From assembly GCA_963745205.1 (NCBI GenBank), contig CAVUWX010000003.1, positions 237,299 to 301,298 on the forward strand: a DNA stretch of 64,000 nt, given 5' to 3'. The translations under genes were made by a program, and so were the position numbers. Source of the stretch: Hyphomicrobium_A sp963745205 (GTDB taxonomy: Bacteria > Pseudomonadota > Alphaproteobacteria > Rhizobiales > Hyphomicrobiaceae). The notes under the pieces are model-generated. The model was not told the DNA's origin, made no database searches, and worked only from the letters and a program-made list of their open reading frames with translations. Below are positions 16,211-25,682 of this stretch, piece by piece. Within the stretch, counting starts at the first letter, position 1. Each line of letters opens with the position of its first letter.

Positions 16211-18562
16211 ATGATCACCGAGTCGGTTTTTTCCGCCGCGATCTCGCAGGAGATCTGGGACCGTAAATACCGCTTCAAGCGACCCGACGGCTCGCCTGTC
16301 GACGCGACGCTCAACGACACCTTCTGGCGTGTCGCCCGCGCCGCCGCGGCGCCCGAGAAGGGCGGCAGGCGGGTGCGGGAAAAATGGGCCCAGCGCTTCC
16401 ACACGGCCATAGCGGACCTGGGCTTTCTGCCTGCGGGCCGCATCCTTGCCGGGGCCGGTACAGGGCGCGCGGTCACCCTTTTCAATTGTTTCGTGCTCGG
16501 CACCATCGAGGACGACCTCGGCGCCATCTTCAGCGGGGTGAAGGACGCCGCGCTGACGATGCAGCAGGGCGGCGGCATCGGCCACGACTTTTCCACCCTG
16601 CGGCCCCAGGGCGCACGCGTCGCCTCGATCGGCGCCGACGCGTCGGGCCCCGTGAGCTTTATGGACGTGTGGGACGCCATGTGCCGCACCATCATGTCCG
16701 CGGGCAGCCGGCGCGGCGCCATGATGGCGACGCTGCGCTGCGACCATCCCGACATCGAGGGATTCATCGACGCCAAGTCCGACCCCAAGCGCCTGCGCAA
16801 CTTCAACCTGTCGGTGCTGGTGACGGACGCGTTTCTCGCCGCCGTGCGCGAGGACCGGGCCTGGGAGCTGAAATTCGGCGACAAACTCTACCGCACGGTG
16901 CAGGCGCGCGCGCTGTGGGAACGCCTGATGCAGGCGACCTACGATTTCGCCGAGCCGGGCGTCGTCTTCATCGACCGCGTGAATGAGCGCAACAACCTCA
17001 GCTACTGCGAGGAGATCCGCGCCACCAACCCATGCGGCGAGCAGCCGCTGCCGCCCTACGGCGCATGCCTGCTGGGCTCGATCAACCTCGCGCGCCTTAT
17101 CGAGCATCCCTTCACGGGGCGCGCGGGCCTCGACGTCATCCGGCTCGATGAACGGGTGAAGCTCGCCGTGCGCTTCCTCGACAATGTCATCGACATCTCC
17201 AAGTATCCGCTGGAACCGCAGCGCCAGGAGGCACTCGCCAAGCGGCGCATCGGCCTCGGCGTCACGGGTCTCGGCGACGCTTTGATCTTTTGCGGTATCA
17301 AGTACGGGTCGCGCGAAGGAGCCGCGCTTGCGGCAAGCTGGATGAAGGCCATTCAGAATGCGGCCTATATGGCGAGCGCGGAGCTTGCCGCCGAGAAGGG
17401 CGCCTTCCCCCTGTTCGAGCCCGAGCGCTTCCTCGCTAGCCCCAACGTCGCCGCGCTCGACGCGCCTGTGCGCGACGCAGTGCGCCGCCTCGGCATCCGC
17501 AACGGCTGCCTCACCTCGATCGCGCCCACCGGCACCATCTCGCTGCTCGCCGGCAACGTATCGAGCGGCATTGAGCCGGTGTTCGATTTCATCCACCGCC
17601 GGCGCGTGCTCGACAAGAGCGGAGCGACGCACGAGGAGCTGGTCGAGGATTACGCACACGCGCTCTTCCGCCGCCAGTTCGGGCCGTCGGCGCCTCTGCC
17701 CGACAGCTTCATCAAGGCCGCCGATCTCTCGCCCCGCGAACACCTCGAGATGCAGGCCGCCATGCAGGTCCATGTCGACAGCGCCATCTCCAAGACCATC
17801 AACTGCCCGGAGGACATTTCCTTCGCGTCCTTCAAGAACGTGTATCTCGAGGCGCACGCTCTCGGCCTCAAGGGCTGTACCACCTACCGCCCCAACCCGG
17901 TGACCGGCGCCGTGTTGCAACCCGTCGCCGAGCCGCAGCCGAAAGTCGCCGCGAGGGAGCGCAAGGTCGAGATCTCTGCCGTGCCGGCGGGCGAGCGGGC
18001 GGGCGTCGTCTACATGGCGCCCCCACTTGAGCGGGAAACTGTGCTTTCTGGCTTTACTTACAAGCTCAAGTGGCCCGGCAGCGACCACGCCATCTACGTC
18101 ACCATCAACGATATCGAGCGGGATGGGCGACGTCGGCCGTTCGAAATCTTCATCAACACGCGCAACCTCGAGCACTATGCCTGGACGGTGGCGCTCACCC
18201 GCATGATCAGCGCCGTCTTTCGCCGCGGCGGCGACGTCACCTTCGTTGCGGACGAGTTGAAAGCCGTATTCGACCCGCAAGGCGGACACTGGGTCGCGGG
18301 CCGCTACGTCCCGAGCCTGCTTGCGGCCATCGGAGAGGTCATCGAGACGCACATGATTCGCACGGGCTTCCTGCAAAACGACGCGGCGCGGCTGCCGCTG
18401 GCGCAAGCGAAAGCCCAGGCCGAAGGCGCGTTAGGCACCGCCGCTGCGGCAAGCGAGCGCCCTGTTCGTCTCAAGCTGTGCCCAAGGTGCTCGTCCACCG
18501 AGTACACGCACCGCGAGGGATGCTGGGTGTGCGACGCGTGCGGTTTCTCGCGCTGCGGCTGA
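16211..18562 (+). CDS. nrdJ: Adenosylcobalamin-dependent (class II) ribonucleoside-diphosphate reductase
   Basis: 783 residues. It reduces ribonucleotides to deoxyribonucleotides using coenzyme B12, with no need for oxygen. Visible motifs: LFNCFVLGTI (redox Cys), the active-site loop TNPCGEQPLPPYGACLLGSINL region, SIAPTGTISLLAGN, and a TSCPD domain around residues 610-700 (YVTINDIERDGRRRPFEIFI). The last 30 residues are a zinc ribbon (CPRCSS, CWVCDACGFSRC). This is a compact version, shorter than the roughly 1200-residue B12 enzymes common in alphaproteobacteria. No cobalamin riboswitch was seen upstream. Confidence 0.95.
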   Translation: MITESVFSAAISQEIWDRKYRFKRPDGSPVDATLNDTFWRVARAAAAPEKGGRRVREKWAQRFHTAIADLGFLPAGRILAGAGTGRAVTLFNCFVLGTIEDDLGAIFSGVKDAALTMQQGGGIGHDFSTLRPQGARVASIGADASGPVSFMDVWDAMCRTIMSAGSRRGAMMATLRCDHPDIEGFIDAKSDPKRLRNFNLSVLVTDAFLAAVREDRAWELKFGDKLYRTVQARALWERLMQATYDFAEPGVVFIDRVNERNNLSYCEEIRATNPCGEQPLPPYGACLLGSINLARLIEHPFTGRAGLDVIRLDERVKLAVRFLDNVIDISKYPLEPQRQEALAKRRIGLGVTGLGDALIFCGIKYGSREGAALAASWMKAIQNAAYMASAELAAEKGAFPLFEPERFLASPNVAALDAPVRDAVRRLGIRNGCLTSIAPTGTISLLAGNVSSGIEPVFDFIHRRRVLDKSGATHEELVEDYAHALFRRQFGPSAPLPDSFIKAADLSPREHLEMQAAMQVHVDSAISKTINCPEDISFASFKNVYLEAHALGLKGCTTYRPNPVTGAVLQPVAEPQPKVAARERKVEISAVPAGERAGVVYMAPPLERETVLSGFTYKLKWPGSDHAIYVTINDIERDGRRRPFEIFINTRNLEHYAWTVALTRMISAVFRRGGDVTFVADELKAVFDPQGGHWVAGRYVPSLLAAIGEVIETHMIRTGFLQNDAARLPLAQAKAQAEGALGTAAAASERPVRLKLCPRCSSTEYTHREGCWVCDACGFSRCG

Positions 18563-18826
18563 GCGTTAGCGCGCTCGCGTCGATTTGGCGTCGTTGAGTG
18601 CAATGAGCGTTCTGCCGCGTCGTTGCTTTCGCGTCGCTTAAGCGCATCACGCTGACTTCGCCGCGTGCCGCAAGGTTGCATTCACTCTGCCGCAAAATCA
18701 CTGACATGGAGCCATATTTCGGCTCCAAACCACGGGCATCGTTAAGCAATGGAACATAGGCTGGCCCGCACAAAAAGCCGCGTCATCGAGAGCGTGAGCC
18801 GTAGGGCCGCGAAGGGATCGTCAGTC

Positions 18827-19258
18827 ATGAGTGCGCGTATCATCGAGCTCGCGGCGTTTCGTGCGTGTCGCTTCGACGAAGGCAATTCCTCGCCGCAGAC
18901 GTCGAAGTCCAATGGGGCCAATCGCTTTCACTTCTGGACCGGTGCTTCGGGCAAGCGCTACGTGCACACAGTGTACGAACTGCTCGATTGCCCAGCGCTT
19001 CCTTCCGCCAACTATGTCCTCGTGCGCCGCGAAGCCGGCGCGCGCCGCAAGGTGCTGTCGATCGGCCGCGTGAGCAACACGGCTGCCTCGCTCAACCTCG
19101 CCGAGATTCGCCAGCGCGGCGCCGAGCTCGGAGCCGACGAGGTCCACGTGCATCTCCTGGCCGAGACGGCGAAGCTCAGCAAGCTCGTCGAGTTCGACCT
19201 GCGCACGGGCCAGATCGAGGCCGACCTTGCACGCCTGACCGGCAGCTCCTTTCACTGA
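18827..19258 (+). CDS. Conserved hypothetical protein
   Basis: 143 residues from ATG at 18827, with AAGGGA 9 bases upstream; a further in-frame ATG at 18749 has no clear site. The core RFHFWTGASGKRYVHTVYELL, NYVLVRREAGARRKVLSIGRV and LGADEVHVHLLAE looks like a small folded cytoplasmic domain in which Trp, Tyr and Arg are prominent. No signal peptide or membrane helix. It may bind nucleic acid or nucleotide, but nothing specific supports this. Family not recognised. Confidence 0.7.
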   Translation: MSARIIELAAFRACRFDEGNSSPQTSKSNGANRFHFWTGASGKRYVHTVYELLDCPALPSANYVLVRREAGARRKVLSIGRVSNTAASLNLAEIRQRGAELGADEVHVHLLAETAKLSKLVEFDLRTGQIEADLARLTGSSFH

Positions 19259-19275
19259 TCAAGCTTTAGTCCGCG

Positions 19276-19956
19276 CTACAGCGCACCGAGCACGGTTCGG
19301 TAGCAGAACCGCCGCGCGTCCGCGGGTCTGAACGGACGCGCGCGCACTGGCCGTTTGCGATGCTCCTGCATCAGCGCTACAGCACTCGGCCGCGCGACGC
19401 CGGCGGTACCGCCGTGCGCGAGATGCGACCCGACGAGGCCCAGAAGCCGTTCCAACTCCCGCTCGCGGATGCCGAGCTCACCAAGATGGGCAAGCGTGCT
19501 CAACAGATAGTCGATATTGTTGCCTGAGCGCCCCGCGGCGCCACGGATGAGGTGGGCCTGCTCGCACAGCGCGAGCGCACCGGCATAGCTCGGATGCGCG
19601 CGCTCGACCAGGAATGCGAGCGCCAGCACCTCTGGCCGCTCCGGCGTCATGAGGGTGACCGGCACCAGCGCCTCACGATACACGCTGACGACCTGCTCGC
19701 GGTCACGCAGGTAGGCGAGCGTTGCCTGCACGTTGGCGGGCGCCACGCGGTAAGCGATCCCCTCGCACACGCCGCCGCGGTCGAGCCCGAGCACAAGCCC
19801 GGGGCGCCGCGGCGAGCCGCGATGATAGCGGGAGTAGATACAGAACGCGCGGCGCCAGCCGACGAGTTTCGCGTGCGCAATCTCCTCGCTGGGAAATCCC
19901 GGCCGCCACATGAGCGAGCCGTAGGCAAACACCCAGAGTTCGTGCGGCTCGGCCAT
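19276..19956 (-). CDS. chaC: Gamma-glutamylcyclotransferase, ChaC family
   Basis: 226 residues. ChaC enzymes degrade glutathione to 5-oxoproline and Cys-Gly. The substrate loop YGSLMWRPGF is at residues 12-21, followed by GWRRAFCIYSRYHRGSPRRPGLVLGLDRGG, which is the diagnostic ChaC stretch, and GNNIDYLLST further on. The stop of tyrC lies one base upstream of this start, so the two are translated from one transcript. Confidence 0.93.
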   Translation of the reverse strand: MAEPHELWVFAYGSLMWRPGFPSEEIAHAKLVGWRRAFCIYSRYHRGSPRRPGLVLGLDRGGVCEGIAYRVAPANVQATLAYLRDREQVVSVYREALVPVTLMTPERPEVLALAFLVERAHPSYAGALALCEQAHLIRGAAGRSGNNIDYLLSTLAHLGELGIRERELERLLGLVGSHLAHGGTAGVARPSAVALMQEHRKRPVRARPFRPADARRFCYRTVLGAL

Positions 19957-20919
19957 CTACTTGCGTGCGCTTTTCCCGCTAGGCTGGGGAACGTCCCCCT
20001 CGGCCTTCTGTTGGCGTCCGAAATCGGGCGCGGCCGTATCCTGCCCGGCTTCGACGATGCCACGGCGCACCGCGCGCGCCTCCGTGAACAGCCGGAACAG
20101 CGTATCTCCATCGCCGAAGCGGATCGCCCGCTGCAAAGCCGTCAGGTCCTCGGAGAAGCGCCCCAGCATCTCGAGCACCGCTTCCCTGTTGTTGAGAAAC
20201 ACATCGCGCCACATGGTGGGATCGGAGGCGGCGATGCGCGTGAAATCGCGAAAGCCGCCGGCCGAAAACTTGATTACCTCAGAATCCGTGACGCGCTCGA
20301 GGTGCTCGGCCGTGTTGACGATATTGTAGGCGATGAGATGCGGCAGGTGGCTTGTCACCGCGAGCACCATGTCATGGTGCTCGGCGTTCATGATCTCAAC
20401 CTTGGCGCCGAGCGCCATCCAGAACGTCTTGAGCTTCTCAACCGCGGCCTTGTCAGTCTGTGCCTCCGGCGTGAGGATCGTCCAGCGGTTATCGAACAGC
20501 TCGGCGAAGCCCGCCTCCGGGCCAGACTGCTCGGTGCCGGCGATGGGATGGCCCGGCACGAAGTGCACACCTTTCGGCACGTGCGGAGCTATGTCGCGCA
20601 CGACGGCCGCCTTTACCGAGCCGACGTCGGTCAGAATTGCGCCCTCGCGCAAGTGCGGCGCGATCTCGGCGGCAAGCACTCCACAAGTGCCGACCGGCAC
20701 GCTTAAGATCACGAGGTCGGCGCCTTGCACGGCTTCGGCCGCGCTCGCATAGCCCTTGTCGATCAAGGCCAGCTTCAGCGCAGTGTCGACCGTCGCCTTG
20801 GTGCGCGCGCTGCCGCTAATGGTGCCAGCAAGGCCCTTGCGGCGCGTGGCGTGGCTGATCGACGAGCCGATGAGCCCGATGCCGACGAGCGCGACGTGCT
20901 CGAACATAGGTCGGCTCAT
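19957..20919 (-). CDS. tyrC: Prephenate/arogenate dehydrogenase
   Basis: 320 residues. It oxidises prephenate or arogenate in tyrosine synthesis. The NAD-binding loop GIGLIGSS lies at 13-20; ILTDVGSVKAAVV, HFVPGHPIAGTEQSGPEAG and HHDMVLAVTSHLPHLIAYN are the family motifs including the catalytic His residues. Its start overlaps the hisC stop by four bases. The last 30 residues are a polar tail. Cyclohexadienyl specificity is inferred from the family only. Confidence 0.93.
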   Translation of the reverse strand: MSRPMFEHVALVGIGLIGSSISHATRRKGLAGTISGSARTKATVDTALKLALIDKGYASAAEAVQGADLVILSVPVGTCGVLAAEIAPHLREGAILTDVGSVKAAVVRDIAPHVPKGVHFVPGHPIAGTEQSGPEAGFAELFDNRWTILTPEAQTDKAAVEKLKTFWMALGAKVEIMNAEHHDMVLAVTSHLPHLIAYNIVNTAEHLERVTDSEVIKFSAGGFRDFTRIAASDPTMWRDVFLNNREAVLEMLGRFSEDLTALQRAIRFGDGDTLFRLFTEARAVRRGIVEAGQDTAAPDFGRQQKAEGDVPQPSGKSARK

Positions 20920-22016
20920 GCGGCGGCCCCGTCGAGGAACGCCGCGAGCGCGGCGACGACAGCGCGGTTATCGCTCTCGGAGCCGACGGTAGCGCGCAGC
21001 GCATCGGGTAAGCCGTAGGCGTCGACGCGGCGCACGATGATGGCACGCGACTTCAGATAAGCGTCGGCGGCGTGCGCGTTGCGTTTCGGGTCCTTGGGGA
21101 AATGTACGAGCAGGAAGTTCGCCACGCTCGGCGTCACCTTGAGCCCCAGTTTCTCGATCTCAGCCGTCAGCCACGGCAGCCAGCGCTCGTTGTGCGTCGC
21201 GGACGCCTCCTCGTGCGCCTTATCCTCGATCGCGGCGATGCCGGCAGCGAGCGCGGGCGTTGAGACGTTGAACGGCCCGCGGATGCGATTCAGCGCATCC
21301 GCCACGCCTTCCGGGCAGTAAGCCCAGCCGAGTCGCAGTCCGGCGAGGCCGTGGATTTTTGAGAACGTACGCGTCATCACCGTATTGGGCGTCGTCGCCA
21401 CAAGTTCGATTCCGGCCTCGTAGTCGTTGCGGCGCACGTACTCGGCATAGGCGGCGTCGAGCACCAAGAGAACGTGCGCGGGGAGCTTCTCGCGCAGCGT
21501 GCGCACCTCGTCGATCGGCGCGTAGGTGCCGGTCGGATTGTTGGGGTTGGCGAGGAATACGATCCTGGTGCGCTCGGTCACGCGCGCGAGGATCTGCGCG
21601 ATGTCGGTGCGCAAGTCCGTCTCAGGAGCGACGACGGGTGTCGCACCATTGGCGAGGATGATGATGCGGTAGAGCAGGAACCCATGCTCGGTGAAGATCG
21701 CCTCGTCGCCGGGGCCGAGGTAGGCGTGCGCCAACAGCCCCAACAGCTCGTCCGAGCCTGCGCCGCAAACGATGCGGGCACTGTTGAGGCCGTAGCGGGA
21801 GGCAATCGCGGCGCGCAGGCGCGTGGCGGTTCCGTCGGGGTAGCGCTCGAGCTCGCCGGCGGTGCCCTTGAACGCGGCTACTGCCTTGGGGCTGGGGCCC
21901 AGCGGCGTCTCGTTGGAGGAGAGCTTGATCGGCTTCAGCCCGGCCGGGAGGTGGCTCTCGCCCGGCACGTAGGGTTCGATCTCGAGTATGCTCGGCCGCG
22001 GTGCGGGCGACGTCAT
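20916..22016 (-). CDS. hisC: Histidinol-phosphate aminotransferase
   Basis: 366 residues. A class I/II PLP aminotransferase: KLSSNETPLGPSPKAV at the substrate end, FLANPNNPTGTY at 154-165, DAAYAEY at 187-193 and the PLP lysine K220 in TRTFSKIHGLAGLRLGW. It converts imidazole-acetol phosphate to histidinol phosphate. Linked with tyrC, it may also act as an aromatic aminotransferase; this dual role is known for related enzymes and is an inference here. It is divergent from metX across 194 bases. Confidence 0.92.
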   Translation of the reverse strand: MTSPAPRPSILEIEPYVPGESHLPAGLKPIKLSSNETPLGPSPKAVAAFKGTAGELERYPDGTATRLRAAIASRYGLNSARIVCGAGSDELLGLLAHAYLGPGDEAIFTEHGFLLYRIIILANGATPVVAPETDLRTDIAQILARVTERTRIVFLANPNNPTGTYAPIDEVRTLREKLPAHVLLVLDAAYAEYVRRNDYEAGIELVATTPNTVMTRTFSKIHGLAGLRLGWAYCPEGVADALNRIRGPFNVSTPALAAGIAAIEDKAHEEASATHNERWLPWLTAEIEKLGLKVTPSVANFLLVHFPKDPKRNAHAADAYLKSRAIIVRRVDAYGLPDALRATVGSESDNRAVVAALAAFLDGAAA

Positions 22017-22112
22017 CTTGAAGTCTCTCTGGCTTTTTGGCGAGCGCGCCGGATGGCTCCGCGCGGAAGCCTCGACTGATAGACAGCGGCTCGCCTGAAA
22101 TCAAAGAAAAGA

Positions 22113-22140
22113 TTGACATTTGTTTTGCAGAGCCTAGCTA
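22113..22140 (+). promoter_or_regulatory. Candidate metX promoter
   Basis: TTGACA at 22113-22118 and TAGCTA at 22135-22140, separated by 16 bases. The -35 box is perfect; the -10 box is weaker. Transcription would begin near 22147, giving a leader of about 64 bases that includes the stem-loop at 22165-22196. Confidence 0.5.
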
Positions 22141-22164
22141 ACCTCGACCATCGGCGGCACACGG

Positions 22165-22196
22165 GCCCGAGGCACGCCAAAAGGCTTAATTCGGGC
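22165..22196 (+). promoter_or_regulatory. Two-tier stem-loop in the metX leader
   Basis: GCCCGA (22165-22170) pairs with TCGGGC (22191-22196); inside, GCC (22176-22178) pairs with GGC (22183-22185) around AAAA. The structure ends 14 bases before the metX ATG. Methionine genes of alphaproteobacteria often carry SAM riboswitches here, but I could not fit this leader to the SAM-II consensus from memory. Treat as a structured leader of unknown role. Confidence 0.45.
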
Positions 22197-22210
22197 ACCA
22201 GAGACAAAGC

Positions 22211-23401
22211 ATGAGCAGCGCCCCCGTTAAGTCGTTCGACCCGACCGCGAACGTGCGTCTTGCCGAGGCCAACAACCCCTCGAGCAAGGTGCTGCGCCTG
22301 CCTGCGAGCGAGCCGCTGCGGCTCGCCTGCGACCAGCTTCTTGCCCCGATCTCGGTCGCCTACCAAACCTACGGCACGCTCAGTGCGGCGAAATCGAACG
22401 CGATCCTCGTTTGCCATGCGCTGACGGGGGATCAGTACGTCGCCAGCGAGCACCCAGTGACCAAGAAACCCGGCTGGTGGGAGACCCTCGTCGGCCCCGG
22501 CAAGCCGGTCGACACCGACCGCTTCTTCGTCATTTGCGCCAACATCCTCGGCGGCTGCATGGGCTCGACGGGCCCGGCTTCGATCGACCCGCGCACGGGC
22601 AAGCCTTACGGCGTCAACTTTCCTGTCATCACCATCGGCGACATGGTCAACGCGCAGGTGCGTCTCATCGACCATCTCGGCATCGACCAGCTCTTTTGTG
22701 TCATTGGCGGCTCCATGGGCGGCATGCAGGTGCTCGAATGGGCGTCGAGCCATTCGGAACGCGTCTTCTCCGCGGTGCCGATCGCGACCGCTGCCTGGCA
22801 TTCCTCGCAGAACATCGCCTTCCACGAGGTCGGGCGCCAGGCCGTAATGGCCGATCCCGACTGGTGTGGTGGCGACTACCATTCGCACGGCAAGATCCCG
22901 CGCAACGGCCTCGCGGTCGCACGCATGGCGGCCCACATCACCTACCTCTCGGAGGAGGCGCTGCACCGCAAGTTCGGGCGCAGCCTGCAGGAGCGCTCGC
23001 GCCTCACCTTCTCGTTCAACGCCGATTTCCAGGTGGAGAGCTATCTGCGCCACCAGGGCTCGACCTTCGTCGACCGCTTCGACCCCAACAGCTACCTCTA
23101 CATCACTCGGGCGATGGACTACTTCGATCTCGCCGCTGAGCACGGCGACGTGTTGGCGGGAGCTTTCCGCGGCACCAAGACGCGCTTCTGCGTCGTCTCC
23201 TTCACCAGCGACTGGCTCTACCCGACGCGGGAGAGCCGGGAGATCGTGCATGCCTTGAACGCAGTCGCCGCCAACGTCTCGTTCGTGGAGATCGAGACCA
23301 ACAACGGCCACGACTCCTTTTTGCTCGAGGAGCCGGTGTTCTTCGCCACCATCCGCGGCTTCCTGAACGCGGCCGGCGTGAAGCGCGGCCTCAAGGTCTA
23401 G
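22211..23401 (+). CDS. metX: Homoserine O-acetyltransferase
   Basis: 396 residues. An alpha/beta hydrolase-fold acyltransferase that activates homoserine for methionine synthesis. The nucleophile Ser168 lies in GGSMGGMQ; the Asp is in SFTSDWLYP and the His in NNGHDSFLLE. ILVCHALTGDQYVAS and GGCMGSTGPASI are strongly conserved MetX segments. MetX enzymes use acetyl-CoA or succinyl-CoA; which applies here is not decided by the visible motifs. metW follows after 17 bases. Confidence 0.95.
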   Translation: MSSAPVKSFDPTANVRLAEANNPSSKVLRLPASEPLRLACDQLLAPISVAYQTYGTLSAAKSNAILVCHALTGDQYVASEHPVTKKPGWWETLVGPGKPVDTDRFFVICANILGGCMGSTGPASIDPRTGKPYGVNFPVITIGDMVNAQVRLIDHLGIDQLFCVIGGSMGGMQVLEWASSHSERVFSAVPIATAAWHSSQNIAFHEVGRQAVMADPDWCGGDYHSHGKIPRNGLAVARMAAHITYLSEEALHRKFGRSLQERSRLTFSFNADFQVESYLRHQGSTFVDRFDPNSYLYITRAMDYFDLAAEHGDVLAGAFRGTKTRFCVVSFTSDWLYPTRESREIVHALNAVAANVSFVEIETNNGHDSFLLEEPVFFATIRGFLNAAGVKRGLKV

Positions 23402-23418
23402 CGCAGGGCCTAACCTTC

Positions 23419-24060
23419 ATGCTCAAGCCCGACACCCCGATCAAAGGCGCGCACCGCGTCGACCACCTTCTCATTGCCGAGATGGTGGAACCTGGCTCGC
23501 GCGTGCTCGACGTCGGCTGCGGCGACGGCGCGCTCCTGCAGCTCCTGGCTGACACGCGCGCCACCGACGGGCGCGGCGTGGAATTGTCGCGCGACCGCGT
23601 CAACGCCTGCGTGACGCGCGGCCTCTCGGTCATCCAGGGCGACGCCGACCGCGACCTCGCCGACTACCCCGACCAGGCCTTCGACTACGCGATCCTGAGC
23701 CTCACCATCCAGGCAACGCGCTACCCCAAGACCGTGCTTGAGAACCTCTTGCGCATCGGCCGCCGCGCCATCGTGTCGTTCCCGAACTTCGGCCACTGGC
23801 GTATTCGCGCCGAGCTGCTGCTGACAGGCCGCATGCCACAGACGCAGAACCTGCCCGAGCCCTGGTACGTGAGCCCGGACGCGCATTTGTGCACGATCAA
23901 GGATTTCGCCGACCTCGTGAGCCTCGTCGACGCCAAGGTGGAATCAGCGGTCGCCTTCAACACCTCGGGCCAGAGGCTGCCCATCGGCAGCTCGATCTCG
24001 TTGCAGAACCTGCTCGGCGAGAAGGCCGTTTTCCTCCTGCGCAAGCGCGACGCCCGCTAG
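23419..24060 (+). CDS. metW: Methionine biosynthesis protein MetW
   Basis: 213 residues. A class I methyltransferase-fold protein; the SAM-binding loop VLDVGCGDG is at 29-37. AILSLTIQATRYPKTVLENLLRIG and SFPNFGHWRIRAELLLTGRMP are distinctive of MetW. It is found next to metX and is known to activate MetX in some bacteria. The stop overlaps the end of the convergent methyltransferase gene by four bases. Confidence 0.94.
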   Translation: MLKPDTPIKGAHRVDHLLIAEMVEPGSRVLDVGCGDGALLQLLADTRATDGRGVELSRDRVNACVTRGLSVIQGDADRDLADYPDQAFDYAILSLTIQATRYPKTVLENLLRIGRRAIVSFPNFGHWRIRAELLLTGRMPQTQNLPEPWYVSPDAHLCTIKDFADLVSLVDAKVESAVAFNTSGQRLPIGSSISLQNLLGEKAVFLLRKRDAR

Positions 24061-24779
24061 CTCGCGCGGCCGCTGACGGTAACGAAGTCGCGCAAGGCCC
24101 GCGCCTTCGCCGGCTTGCCGATCGGCGCCATGAGCTCCTTGCACGCCTCCACGATGATGACGCCAGAGAATGCTGGCGACAGCGCAGCGCCGACGCGCTC
24201 CCACGCCGTAGCCGAACGCAGCAGGAAGCGCCGGTCGACCGGGGGAACATAGAGAGCGCCGCCCCAGTCGGAGGGCGTAAACAGGGCCTCTATCAACAGC
24301 GCCTCGAGCTGACGCCGGCTGTAGGGCCGCCCCTGCCCGAACGGCGTCTTGTCGAGCCTTGCCCAAACCCCCCGCCGGTTGGGTACCACGAGGATCATGC
24401 GCCCCTCGGGGGCGAGCACCCGCCACATCTCGCGCAGAAGTGGGCGCACCCGCTCCGCCGTCTCGAGGCAATGCACCGCGAGGAGGCGGTCGACGGTGCC
24501 GTCGGCGAGCGGCAGGTGGTCCTCCTCGACGAGGGCCGACATCGCTGGGGCGTCGCGCGGCCACACGATTGCGCCCTGCGTTTCCGGCATCAGCGCGCCG
24601 ATGCGCTGCGCTTCTCCGCGGAAGGCGCCGAGGTAAGGGCAGGCATACCCGAGCCCGATGAGGGTTGCGCCCTGCAAGCCGCGCCAACGCGCCCGGATGC
24701 GGTGCGTCAGCAGCCGGCGCACGGCCTGGCCGAGCGCGGTCGCGTAGAACTCCCGAAGTTCGCCAACGTCAAGCTGCAT
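24057..24779 (-). CDS. SAM-dependent methyltransferase (class I), substrate unknown
   Basis: 240 residues from ATG at 24777-24779; an ATG 24 bases upstream is an alternative. LIGLGYACPYLGAF replaces the usual glycine loop, then DHLPLADGTVDRLLAVHCLE and EMWRVLAPEGRMILVVPNR are the methyltransferase core. Close relatives sit beside gloB in rhizobia. The partner reaction cannot be read from the sequence. It is divergent from gloB across 132 bases and convergent with metW. Confidence 0.85.
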   Translation of the reverse strand: MQLDVGELREFYATALGQAVRRLLTHRIRARWRGLQGATLIGLGYACPYLGAFRGEAQRIGALMPETQGAIVWPRDAPAMSALVEEDHLPLADGTVDRLLAVHCLETAERVRPLLREMWRVLAPEGRMILVVPNRRGVWARLDKTPFGQGRPYSRRQLEALLIEALFTPSDWGGALYVPPVDRRFLLRSATAWERVGAALSPAFSGVIIVEACKELMAPIGKPAKARALRDFVTVSGRAS

Positions 24780-24911
24780 CGATGCCTTACCCAGCATGGC
24801 CAAACGGGTGGATCATGCCGCAATTCAAGCCGTTGGGGCAGGTGCGTTGTCATCGCGGGAGCGCGCCGTTAGGGTCGCCTGCCCAACGTCGAGGACGAAA
24901 GTCACTGCCCG

Positions 24912-25682
24912 ATGCCCAAGCTCGAGATAGAGCAGTTTGCCTGCCTTTCCGACAACTACGCCGTGCTGATCCACGACGCGGAAAGCGGACTTACCGCTTC
25001 GATCGACACACCCGACGCCAAGGCCATCCTCGATCGCCTCAACGCCAAGGGCTGGCGCCTTACCCACATCCTCAACACGCACCACCACGGCGACCACACC
25101 GGCGGCAATCTGCGGCTGAAGGAGGCCACGGGTTGCATGATCATCGGGCCGGTGGTCGAGGCTGACCGCATCCCGGGGATAGACCGCGGCGTCTCAGAAG
25201 GCGACGACATCTCCTTCGGCGCCTTCAAGATCAAGGTGCTGGATACTCCGGGCCACACGGTCGGGCACGTCGCCTACTGGGTCCCCGAGGCGCGCGTTGC
25301 CTTCGTCGGCGACACGTTGTTTGCCATGGGCGCAGGCCGCATCTTCGAAGGCAACGCCGAGATGATGTGGAAATCGCTCAAGAAGCTCATGGCCTTGCCG
25401 CGCGACACGGAGATCTATTGCGGCCACGAGTACACGGCTGCGAACGCACGCTTCGCGCTTACGGTCGACCCAGAAAACGCCGCGCTGCAAAATCGCGCCA
25501 AGGAGGTCGATCTGCTGCGCGACAAGGGCCGGGCCACGTTGCCGACACGACTCGACCGCGAGCTCGAGACGAACCCGTTCTTGAGGCCGCATGTCACGGC
25601 GATCCGGGCCAAGCTCGGCATGCCGTACGCGCCCGATTGGAAAGTGTTCGCCGAAATCCGCGAGCGCAAGAACAAAGCCTGA
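24912..25682 (+). CDS. gloB: Hydroxyacylglutathione hydrolase (glyoxalase II)
   Basis: 256 residues. A metallo-beta-lactamase-fold hydrolase that releases glutathione from S-lactoylglutathione. The metal motif THHHGDHTGG is at 56-65, with further ligands in DTPGHTVGHVAYW, FVGDTLFAMGAGR and YCGHEYTAAN. The C-terminal substrate domain ends with TNPFLRPH, normal for GloB. The stop TGA overlaps the ATG of the following cupin gene (TGATG). Confidence 0.96.
   Translation: MPKLEIEQFACLSDNYAVLIHDAESGLTASIDTPDAKAILDRLNAKGWRLTHILNTHHHGDHTGGNLRLKEATGCMIIGPVVEADRIPGIDRGVSEGDDISFGAFKIKVLDTPGHTVGHVAYWVPEARVAFVGDTLFAMGAGRIFEGNAEMMWKSLKKLMALPRDTEIYCGHEYTAANARFALTVDPENAALQNRAKEVDLLRDKGRATLPTRLDRELETNPFLRPHVTAIRAKLGMPYAPDWKVFAEIRERKNKA

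Noticed and set aside
16037..18406. 789-codon minus-strand frame antisense to nrdJ
   Set aside because: Mirror of nrdJ codon structure without any domain; long antisense frames are common at this GC content.
22080..22210. SAM-II riboswitch before metX
   Set aside because: AUUUG and GCUAA-like words occur near 22118-22141 but overlap the promoter and do not build the P1/P2 pseudoknot; not supported.
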